Part shown: in pieces, positions 1 through 8,400 of the stretch
How the letters are laid out: each line of letters opens with the position of its first letter
Numbering within the stretch: the first letter of the stretch is position 1
Origin: an uncultured Eubacteriales bacterium
GTDB taxonomy: Bacteria > Bacillota > Clostridia > Christensenellales > UBA1242
Direction of reading: 5' to 3'
Assembly (NCBI GenBank): GCA_900557585.1
Contig: USTJ01000014.1
Location: forward strand, 1 to 9,823
Length of the DNA: 9,823 nucleotides
Translations under genes and position numbers: made by a program
The notes under the pieces: generated by a model
Seen by the model: only the letters and a program-made list of their open reading frames with translations
Told to the model about the DNA's origin: nothing
Databases searched by the model: none

Positions 1-1
1 C

Positions 2-3000
2 TATTCTGCCGAAGAACTTGCAAAAATCTATAAGAGTTTCCAAGACAGGGGAAGAAGCATTTATGATGGCTTTGCCGACCGCAATTTTGGCTCTTTCAGT
101 GACACAATTGTTTATAAAAACAACCGCATTACAAACTCCTCTACATATTCAGGCTTTGAAAAATTTGCGGTTACTCGTGAACAATATTACGTTATGGCAG
201 ACTTCTTGGATTATGCCGTAAAAAATAATATCAAATATTATATCAAGAACATTAAAGATGTTGATATTGACTGGAAATATGTCAGCGATACAGTGTTCAA
301 CAAAGAAACTTGCTCGCTTTCAGTCACCTATAAAGATGCATCAAATTTGAGCGGAAGTGACAGTTATAAAGTTGTTTACACTCCAACAAGCGAAAGCATT
401 TCTTCGCCAATTTCAGATGCGCTTAAAACAATCAGTGCACTTTTGGCATTTGATGAATATTCAAACAACACATTCAACATTTTGAAACGTCTTGAAGATT
501 CAATCAACATTGTAGAGTGGGAGACAGACAAAGTTCTTGTTCGTTTTTCAGATGAATTTGCAACTGCTGTGAAAAACAACGCATCAAAAACAAAACTTCT
601 TGAAAGCATGACAACAACCGACCTTCTCATTTTATATGAACAAGCAAGATATGCAAATAACAACTCTATTGACGCAACTGTTTTGGACATTGCAAGAGAA
701 GGCTATGAACTTCCTGTAAAGAAAGTTACAAAAAGAATGTGGCAACCATCTATCAACCAATATGTTGTAACAAACGAACTTTATGTTGTGACAATCAACG
801 GAACAAACTATGAAGTTGAACTTAACAAAGGTTTGAAAGATGCAACTGGTGCATTTATTCTTGACTCATATAAAGACCCATATTATACACTTCGTGATTC
901 TACTTTTGGTCTTGACACTGTTACAGGAGTAACTGGAAACTATACAGTTAAAAGAAAAGACAACAGCGGAACAATTACAAGCGTGAAAGTAAATGATAAC
1001 GATGTTGTTTCAATTAAGGTGAATGGAATTGAAATTGGAAAATATACAACCAATGAAGATTCGTTCAAAGACCTTAAAGTTACACTTTTAAATGGCACAC
1101 TTGAAGTTCGAAATGAAACCGGACTTTTCACAACCGTGACCTATGACGACCAAATTGAACCAGTAATCAAACAGTCTGCTTGGCCAAACAAACTTATTCG
1201 TGACCTTCAAGTGATGTATAAAGACATTAACATCAACAACCTTATTGCAAATGGCAACTGGCTTGAACAACTCAGCGAATATGTTGGTGGACACTATGAT
1301 CCAAACGGCTCGAACATTCAAACAGGACTTATTCATCCAATTGGCTTGATTTTGTCAGAGTTCTTGCTCGGAAATGTGAGCGCTTCTGAAAAAGTATTGT
1401 CTTTTGGAAGTCTTGAATATAGCACAAAATTTGATGCCGACACCATTAAAGCACTCATTTTGAGCATGCTTGGTGAAGACCGCTATTTCCAAACCAGTGC
1501 ACAACTTGACTATTTTGTTGAATTTTTCAATGCATATATGGCACCAGTTCTCGATGAACTTGCATATTATGAAAACTTTGAACTTTTAAGCGGAAATGAA
1601 CAATCTGTTCAACTTTACACCTACAAAGCATATTTGGCTTCTGTTTTAATGTCGTCAAGTGCTTCGGAATGGCTTTATAACACTGCTTGTTCACTTCTTG
1701 GCTCGGTATATTTGAGAGAGCATATTGTGAATGATTCAACTGGTTTTTATAAAGCATATAACTCTCTTGATGAATATTATCAAAGTTTGCTTGTAAGTGT
1801 TTATAACACTGCTTTAAAACGCCTTGAAGAACAATATGTTTATGAGGGTGACAAAGCATATCCAGAATATATGTACGCACTCAAATCATATATCTACTAT
1901 CAAAGTGGTGATGATGACGCTGAACAATATTTTGCATATCGTCTTGATAACATTTTGAAAAGTTTCATGTCTGAAACTATGCGTGGAAAATATGTTGATA
2001 CAGCAAAACTTAACATGAAAAAAGTCTATTATGGTGGGCTTTATACAGAACTTCAAAACATTGAAAGAAAATTGCGTGGATCAAAAGGTTTTGATAGTGA
2101 TGTTTTCTGGGAGAAAGTTGATGAATTTTTCCCAGTACCTTCATCTGTTTTCTCATATGAGAAAAACAATTTTGTTGAAAGTGTGTTTGGAGCAGGATAT
2201 TATGACACATCGTCTGTTGGCTCAAAAGACTATTATGACAACCTTGACAACTCACTAAGTTTGTCAGACCTTTATGCAAATGCTGTTCTTTATGGTTCAA
2301 ACAGAAACACCCAAGGTTCATTCAGACAATATATTGAAGACGCTTTGGCAAATGGCAAAGTTTCATATAACACAACAAATTTATATTCAAAAGCAGACAG
2401 TTTCTTTAATGCGGTTTGTGTTTATTCAGACAAAAAGACCGATTATTACGAACAAGACAACTCAAAGTCAAACGTTGGAAAGCATGATGCTCTTGAAAAT
2501 GAAGCAAACAGTTATTTCAACCAAGCAAAGAAACTCTATAATAAAGACGTTTATGATTGGCTTGTAAGTCATGGATTGTCAACCGACATTCCAAGATCAT
2601 ATATTGTTTCTCATCCAACAATGCTTGCAACAAGCAGAAAAGACTTTGCATCATATTACTCTTGGGAGTCACTCAAATCTGCATATTCTGCAATGAAAGC
2701 ACAATATGAGGTTGACAGCAATAACGAATCAAAGAAAAATGACAAGAATTATCAAAAGAAACTTGAAAGAGTAAATTCATATATTGAAAGCGTTGGAAAC
2801 TATATCAAATCACAAACCTCACTTGACAGATTAAACCGCTATGAAATTGTGTTTGGTTGCGAAAGTGAAATGTCTGATGATGCAGTTGCTTCGCTTAACA
2901 TTGTTGTAAACTCTAAACATTATAGCGTTGGACAAAACTTTACAAAAGCAAAGTTCATCGAATATGTTCTTGGCTATGACCTTTGCAAAAATCTCGGATA

Positions 3001-5461
3001 CACTCCTGTGTTTGTTGATGAGGGATATGAAGGCATTGTTCAACTTAAAGTTGCAACAGAAGCAGACAGAAAACAATATTTCAAAAACAACATTCAAAGT
3101 TCAGATAACTATATTTCTGGTTGGTGGCAAGACACTGCCGGAACCTATGGCACTGCTGGACGTTACTATGAACATTCACCAGAATATGTAAACAACAGAT
3201 ATTTCATATCTCGCAAAGGTGTTTACTATAAACTTTCAAACAGTTTTGCAGATGTTCATGATTTTGCCGTTCAACTTGGCGAAATTTCTGCTCAACTTTA
3301 TCAAATGAGCAACCTTGCAAACCTTTCTTCATCAGCAATTGATGAAATTGTAATTGGAACTCCGGAAGGTTATACACTCGACCTTGCAGAAATCATTTTG
3401 AAAAGAATTATAGAGGGAGAATATCTTCCAGAAGACATTGTTCGTGCATTCTTTAACACAGACAAAATTGGTGGTTCTAAAACCGCATTTGAAAAGGCAT
3501 CAGCGGTGGTTCAAAATGCAACTGCTGAACAAAATGTTGATTATTTGAACACGGTGATGAGTTATTTGCTTTTGACCGACACAAATAAAGAAAAGAAAAA
3601 CTATGTTGACTATTCAACATTAACCCTTAAAGAGATTCGAATCAGATGTTTTAAGTCTTTGATTGACTATGAAGATCAAAGCGGTGAAACAACCGAACAG
3701 AATCAAAAAAGATATTTGGCATGTCTTGCTCTTGGCTGTTCAGACTGGGTTACAACTGGAACCAGCGAAAACACAGAGAGTGGGGCACTTGATTGCAACT
3801 GGACAATTGCACGTCGTGACAAAATCAAGGCGCTTCGTGTGAACAATCAATCACAAGCAATCGTCTTGCGTCTTGCAGGGCTTGAAAATCGCCCATATGA
3901 AGAACTTATAGACGCTGAATATTCAGTTGACTTTAACCTTCTTGGTGAAGACGAGAAAAATGGTGACATTTTCGTTATTTGTATCTTTGATAATGAAGCA
4001 AGAAATTTTGTTCCATTCATGATGTGCAACACAACTTCTCCGGATTATGATGGTCAAAAGACCGATACCGAAGGAAAAACATGGGCTCAAAAATATGGAT
4101 ATCGAAATCCATACACCGAATATTACATGTCTGATGACGACAACAAAGAAACAGTATATTTCCCAATTGTCGCAAAAGGTATTGTAGACGCCGATGGAAC
4201 CCCAACAGCAATCAGAAAGGTTGACGGAAACATTGAATATTATCATGATAACATTGTAATTCGTAATGCCTCTGACATTGGTCTTTCAGAATATTATTTG
4301 TCTGTTGATCAAATCAAAGTTCACTATACAGGGCTTTCACTTATCACAAACGGAATCACAAAGTTGTTCACAGGAAAGAGTATTGTTGAACATTTGGCTT
4401 CATCAATACCGCGCTTTGCAGCCCACACCGACTATAACTTCTGTTTTGGTGTTGACTCCACAGTTTCGGCAGTTTCACAAGATGGAATTGTTGCAATGAG
4501 TTATAACTTCGGTCGTGGATATAACTATAACATGGAAAGTGTATATGACATTCAAAAGATGAACCTTGTTCTTCTTTGCATTGGAACATTCTGCATGTTC
4601 TTTGCGCTTATCAAAGCACTTTTCGCAGTTATTGGCCGTGTGTTTGATGTTACACTTGACTTCTTGCTTGGACCTTTGGCTGTAACAACAATTCAGTTTA
4701 AAGAAGATCAGCAAGATAAAAAGAAGGGAAACAGCGAAACAACTGTCATATTTGACAACTGGAAATCACAAACAATTTCCGATGTTTTATCGGTGTTTGC
4801 ATTTGCTGTTGGATTCAACATGTTCTTCATTTTGGTTCCAATCATAAACTCAATGCAGTTGTTCACATCAACAAAAGCATTTGAATTTCTTCCACTGTTC
4901 AGACATTTGTCACTTCCATTCCTCAATGAAATTGGACGATTCTTGTTTATTTGTGGACTTGCCTATATGACAAAACGTGCACCAGAATTGTTTGCAGGAA
5001 TACTTAATGTATCAAACGGCTTTAACAATGGTGATGACGTTCAGAATAAAATTAAAAAAATGACAAACGAAGTCAGAAACACTTGGTCTGGGAAAAATGC
5101 GGCAGAAGACCTTAAAACAATGCAAGAGTTTGCAGTGAACTCAATTCCTGGTGTTGAACTTGCAAAAACCGCTGCGGGCTATGTTAAAAAGACATCAGGC
5201 TTTGTTGCTGGCAAAGCAGTTGAATATGTTGCAAGAGCAAAAGGCGTTTCGCCGGAACTTTCAAGAGCTCTTGGAAGAGAACTTCGTGAAGCAATTGCTG
5301 ACGAAAATCAGAAAAATAAAAACAAACCAAAGCCAAAGCCACAAAACTATACAAAAACAAACAATAAAGGCTCTGGAAAAGGAACCGGCAATGGAACCGG
5401 TGGGGGAAAAGGTGGAAAAACAAAAACCAAACCAAAGAAAAAACCTAAAAAAAATCCATAG
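2..5461 (+). CDS. Giant VirB6/TrbL-like polytopic membrane protein with huge extracytoplasmic region (5'-truncated by window edge)
   Basis: The reading frame is open to the left edge, so the N-terminus is outside the window; 1819 residues are visible (numbered from base 2). The Met at base 194 is residue 65, not the start: it has no ribosome site, and similarity to the downstream gene begins before it. Residues 1 to about 1510 are polar, rich in Tyr, Asn, Asp and Ser, and have no convincing membrane helix, so they are probably extracytoplasmic. Residues 241 to 385 look strand-rich (many Val/Thr/Gly turns); 400 to 1250 look mostly helical. The membrane core follows: helices near 1521-1546, 1548-1567, 1595-1621 and 1640-1668. 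The tail 1669-1819 is probably cytoplasmic and ends in a Lys/Gly/Pro-rich stretch. Conserved blocks shared with the next gene (EQYY-MAD, AKG...PTAI, YNF, VGFN...LVP) show paralogy. VirB6/TrbL-like membrane component of a type IV secretion or conjugation machine is inferred from architecture; the exact family is not proven. An unrelated large surface membrane protein remains possible. Confidence 0.72.
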   Translation, partial: YSAEELAKIYKSFQDRGRSIYDGFADRNFGSFSDTIVYKNNRITNSSTYSGFEKFAVTREQYYVMADFLDYAVKNNIKYYIKNIKDVDIDWKYVSDTVFNKETCSLSVTYKDASNLSGSDSYKVVYTPTSESISSPISDALKTISALLAFDEYSNNTFNILKRLEDSINIVEWETDKVLVRFSDEFATAVKNNASKTKLLESMTTTDLLILYEQARYANNNSIDATVLDIAREGYELPVKKVTKRMWQPSINQYVVTNELYVVTINGTNYEVELNKGLKDATGAFILDSYKDPYYTLRDSTFGLDTVTGVTGNYTVKRKDNSGTITSVKVNDNDVVSIKVNGIEIGKYTTNEDSFKDLKVTLLNGTLEVRNETGLFTTVTYDDQIEPVIKQSAWPNKLIRDLQVMYKDININNLIANGNWLEQLSEYVGGHYDPNGSNIQTGLIHPIGLILSEFLLGNVSASEKVLSFGSLEYSTKFDADTIKALILSMLGEDRYFQTSAQLDYFVEFFNAYMAPVLDELAYYENFELLSGNEQSVQLYTYKAYLASVLMSSSASEWLYNTACSLLGSVYLREHIVNDSTGFYKAYNSLDEYYQSLLVSVYNTALKRLEEQYVYEGDKAYPEYMYALKSYIYYQSGDDDAEQYFAYRLDNILKSFMSETMRGKYVDTAKLNMKKVYYGGLYTELQNIERKLRGSKGFDSDVFWEKVDEFFPVPSSVFSYEKNNFVESVFGAGYYDTSSVGSKDYYDNLDNSLSLSDLYANAVLYGSNRNTQGSFRQYIEDALANGKVSYNTTNLYSKADSFFNAVCVYSDKKTDYYEQDNSKSNVGKHDALENEANSYFNQAKKLYNKDVYDWLVSHGLSTDIPRSYIVSHPTMLATSRKDFASYYSWESLKSAYSAMKAQYEVDSNNESKKNDKNYQKKLERVNSYIESVGNYIKSQTSLDRLNRYEIVFGCESEMSDDAVASLNIVVNSKHYSVGQNFTKAKFIEYVLGYDLCKNLGYTPVFVDEGYEGIVQLKVATEADRKQYFKNNIQSSDNYISGWWQDTAGTYGTAGRYYEHSPEYVNNRYFISRKGVYYKLSNSFADVHDFAVQLGEISAQLYQMSNLANLSSSAIDEIVIGTPEGYTLDLAEIILKRIIEGEYLPEDIVRAFFNTDKIGGSKTAFEKASAVVQNATAEQNVDYLNTVMSYLLLTDTNKEKKNYVDYSTLTLKEIRIRCFKSLIDYEDQSGETTEQNQKRYLACLALGCSDWVTTGTSENTESGALDCNWTIARRDKIKALRVNNQSQAIVLRLAGLENRPYEELIDAEYSVDFNLLGEDEKNGDIFVICIFDNEARNFVPFMMCNTTSPDYDGQKTDTEGKTWAQKYGYRNPYTEYYMSDDDNKETVYFPIVAKGIVDADGTPTAIRKVDGNIEYYHDNIVIRNASDIGLSEYYLSVDQIKVHYTGLSLITNGITKLFTGKSIVEHLASSIPRFAAHTDYNFCFGVDSTVSAVSQDGIVAMSYNFGRGYNYNMESVYDIQKMNLVLLCIGTFCMFFALIKALFAVIGRVFDVTLDFLLGPLAVTTIQFKEDQQDKKKGNSETTVIFDNWKSQTISDVLSVFAFAVGFNMFFILVPIINSMQLFTSTKAFEFLPLFRHLSLPFLNEIGRFLFICGLAYMTKRAPELFAGILNVSNGFNNGDDVQNKIKKMTNEVRNTWSGKNAAEDLKTMQEFAVNSIPGVELAKTAAGYVKKTSGFVAGKAVEYVARAKGVSPELSRALGRELREAIADENQKNKNKPKPKPQNYTKTNNKGSGKGTGNGTGGGKGGKTKTKPKKKPKKNP
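179..217 (+). repeat. Paralogous segment, copy 1 (partner 6450-6488)
   Basis: These 39 bases encode residues 60-72 of the first protein (EQYYVMADFLDYA) and match bases 6450-6488 of the second gene at 31 of 39 positions without a gap. They are in the same frame and the same place in the protein architecture. Similarity continues more weakly at protein level for about 20 residues (KNI-KDV against KSL-KDV). This is a remnant of gene duplication rather than a mobile repeat. Confidence 0.8.
302..3958 (+). other. Approximately 1,200-residue insertion in the extracytoplasmic region, absent from the paralogue
   Basis: In the second protein about 55 residues (roughly 350-408) separate two conserved blocks, KSLKDV and GVVFVMALE. 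In the first protein the equivalent blocks, KNIKDV (about residue 85) and GDIFVICIF (from residue 1321), are about 1,230 residues apart. The intervening sequence has no obvious internal tandem repeat, no catalytic signature I recognise, and no clear membrane helix. It starts mixed, has a strand-rich part (about 241-385), and is then mostly helical with many Tyr residues. Boundaries are approximate. Base composition and codon use look like the rest of the gene, so nothing points to recent acquisition. Its function is unknown; an extracytoplasmic scaffold or adhesion part is a guess. Confidence 0.6.
4559..5005 (+). other. Conserved membrane core of the first protein (four hydrophobic segments)
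   Basis: This part encodes residues 1520-1668. It contains a strong helix (about 1521-1546), a GRVFDVTLDFLLGPLAV segment that may be a re-entrant or second helix, a charged cytoplasmic loop with Trp1587, a third helix with VGFNMFFILVP, and a last helix near 1640-1668 followed by positive residues (TKRAPE). The same order is found at residues 584-724 of the second protein: the first segment pairs with FNLFIFVF, Trp1587 with Trp639, and VGFN...LVP with VGIN...LVP. The positive-inside rule places the large upstream region outside and the tail inside. Confidence 0.75.
5309..5458 (+). other. Lys/Gly/Pro-rich low-complexity C-terminus of the first protein
   Basis: The last 50 residues (1770-1819) are almost entirely Lys, Asn, Pro, Gly and Thr, with Lys-Pro alternation (KPKPKP), then a Gly/Thr/Lys stretch, and a final KPKKKPKKNP. 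It is predicted to be disordered and strongly positive. Located after the last membrane helix, it is most likely cytoplasmic, where it could touch nucleic acid, membrane lipids or an acidic partner. No specific function can be assigned. Confidence 0.75.
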
Positions 5462-5470
5462 AAAAATTTG

Positions 5471-5477
5471 AAAGGAG
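5471..5477 (+). promoter_or_regulatory. Ribosome binding site of the second large gene
   Basis: AAAGGAG lies 6 bases before the ATG at 5484, an almost perfect anti-16S match. It sits in a 22-base gap after the upstream stop, with no terminator or promoter visible. This fixes the start and supports co-transcription of the two large genes. Confidence 0.92.
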
Positions 5478-5483
5478 TAGAAT

Positions 5484-8400
5484 ATGAATTTTCAAGCATT
5501 AGCCTTAAAATTTACAAGTGCCATATCTAAACTGATGGGGCTTTCTACTCCTTGTCAAAATCAAGGCGCATGGCTTTCAGTTGATGGAAAAGATGTTGTG
5601 AACGGAACAAACAATTTCTGGGGAACACTTTGGGTTATCATTCGAACAAGCATTGGCGATGTGGTTGTCTATGGCTATGAAACTCTTGTCCGAGTTTTCT
5701 ATGCAATTGGGCATTGGATGCTTACAATTATAGACTTTATATTTGTGTTTGTTCGCCAACTTATTGGAATGAACACCGACTTTACAAGTATTGAAGAAGT
5801 TACACAAGGGGACATCATTTTCCAATTCATTTTCAACGAAAATGTTGTCAAAATCATCAGAAACTTGCTCATTTTCAGCATTGTGCTTTTGATTTTATTT
5901 TCAATTTTTGCAATTTTGAAATCTGAATTTGACTATGCAACAGGAAGAGAGGCTCGGGGCACAAAAAATATCATTGTAAACGCGCTTCGTTCGCTGTTTT
6001 TGATGGCTCTTGTTCCTCTTGTTGCAATTGGCTCTATCATAATGTCAAACGCAATTTTAAAATCGCTTTACATGGTCACAAGCGGTGGAAATGCAAACCT
6101 GTCCATGGGAACACAAATTTTCATTGCTTCAACTTATGATGCAAACGCCTATCGGCGCTATGCGAACCAAAACCTTAAAATCCCAACCACATTCAATTTC
6201 AGTGGGGTTACAAGTTCAGACAACCTTTCGGGCTATTATTCCGACGGAACGGTTGCTGAAATGGAAGAGGCTTTAAAGAACTTCCAAAATCAAGATGTTT
6301 GGACAAGAGGATATAAAACATTCTTGATGTTTGCTTCAAACGGATTTTTGAACATGGACGATGTTGACGAACTTGACCGTAGATATCTCAAAGAAGACAA
6401 GATCAGCCCATATCACTCAGTTTATGACATTAACCTTTATTCAAGAAGCGAACAATATTTCATCATGGCAGACGTTGTTGAATATGCCATGAAACAAAAT
6501 GTTCCGGTATATTTCAAGTCGCTTAAAGATGTTTATGACTCTTATTACAGCGTTCCTGCATCACTTCGACTTGATGACGACTCATATATGCCAATTGGCA
6601 AGAACGGCGACTCATATGCTGTTGCTGTTAAATATGACGGCGACACCGAAGTTTCAACCTTTGGCTATGAATATGACAAAAAGAAAGGTGTTCAAAGAGA
6701 GTCTGATGGAGTTGTGTTTGTCATGGCTCTTGAAAGGGAAATAGAGGTGAACACCGGAACAAAAGCAAATCCTAAAATTAAAACTTATAGATACTATTAT
6801 CCATTGATGAATGGTCTTGACGAGTTTGCAACCGACTATTATGAGGGAACAAAAAACGTTGTCATTGCAAAAGGAATGTTTGAAGACGGAAAGAACCCAA
6901 CAGCAATCAAAGAAGAAGATGGCATTGTTCAGTTCTATCGTGACGACATGAACATTCCAATGCTTGTTGACTTGTTCCCAAAAATCAGTTACGAATTGCC
7001 AGCAGGCTCAACAGAATCTTTGGGTCTTAGAATTGTAAAGGGAACAATCACCGCTCTCACGGGTGTTGATATTTCTCAATTTATTCCATATGTATATTTC
7101 TCAATAGACTTTTTCCATTTGTTCACCAAAACAACAAACTCAATTGTTGACCTTGAAAATGGGCGAATGAAAATTGACTATAACTTCACGAGCACCGATT
7201 TTGACAAGGCGAACGTTTATAAACTTTCCGACTTTAACTTGTTCATTTTCGTGTTTGCTTCGGGGCTTTTGATTTCAATTTTAATCAAAATTTTAATGGG
7301 AATTGTGTTCAGAACGCTTGATGTTGTCACACTTGCAATCACATATCCTGCGGTTCTGGCAACGCTTCCAATAGACAACGGCTCGCGCTTCCAAGAGTGG
7401 GTTCAGAAATTTTCGAGAAAACTGCTGTCCATATATTCGGTTATTGTTGGAATTAACGTTGTGCTTATGCTTGTTCCTGTTGCATGGAACATTGACTTGT
7501 TCACAAAAGAAGACATTGCCTATGCAATCAATGTTGGTGAACTTGGAGCATCAATGTCGGCAGAGTTTCTGAATGTTTTAATGCATTTCTTGCTGGTTCT
7601 TGTTGCATTTGCTTCGCTAGAACCATTTATCAAGGCAGTTGGTGGATTTTTGTTGAATCTTTCAAAAGATGAAAATAAAGACATAAAAACTAACACTATT
7701 ATTGATGATGGTAAAACTGTTATCAACGACCTTCAAAACCTTCCAAAGAAAGTTGGAAGCGTGGTTTCTGGAAAAGTGTTTATTGATGGGGTTAAAAAGG
7801 TTGGAGAGGTCGCACAAGACTTTGCTATTCCTGGAAAGGAGATTATTGATCAGACTCTTGACCCAATCTCAAAGGTTCTAAATAGTGGAAAGAAGGGCGT
7901 GGAAAATGCAAAGAATATTGCAGAAAGATTTTCTAATGCACTCAGCGCAACCGGAGAGGAAGAAGATGAAGACAGCAAACGTCGTGCACAAGCCCAGGCC
8001 GAGGCACAGAAAAATAAAGAAGCCCCAGATGCTTCAAAAGGCGACGTTTCACAAAAAACCACCGACCTTGATGTTAAAAATAAAGACATGGGAACTGGTG
8101 AAGAAAAAGACAAAGCAGTTGTTACTGGAGTTGACAATGGTGCTGAAAAGAATGATCGCGAAAAGAATAAAAAAGACGTGACAGGAAAAGACCAAGCAGA
8201 CCAAAAAGCCGAAGTTGCAACTCAAAATGCCCAAGACATTATTGAAGAAGAGAGCCAATTGGATGAGGATATAAAAAATTCAGTTAGTGATATGTCAAAA
8301 ACAAATAAAATGGTAGAAGATATGATGTTTGACTATGATACATACGCTACAATAACTGATAATGACCTTGACCATTATAGGAGTCTTTTAAGGGGAACTA

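Noticed and set aside
18..221. A 67-residue + strand frame at the left edge
   Set aside because: It lies in another frame over the giant gene, has no ribosome site, and shows no recognisable product; it is a shadow.
194..5461. Met at 194 as the true start of the first gene
   Set aside because: The frame stays open upstream to base 2, no ribosome site precedes 194, and the match to the second gene starts before it (at base 179 in DNA, residue 60), so this Met is internal.
5151..5471. A 106-codon + strand frame overlapping the end of gene 1
   Set aside because: It is a frame-shifted reading of the Lys-rich tail; the composition is low complexity, and no slippery site or product supports it as a real gene or programmed frameshift.
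5462..5483. Possible regulatory element between the two large genes
   Set aside because: Only 22 bases are present, taken up by the ribosome site; no stem-loop or promoter fits.
5484..5560. Lipoprotein signal ending at Cys24 of the second protein
   Set aside because: The residues before Cys (LSTP) do not fit a lipobox and there is no proper hydrophobic core after a positive N-terminus.
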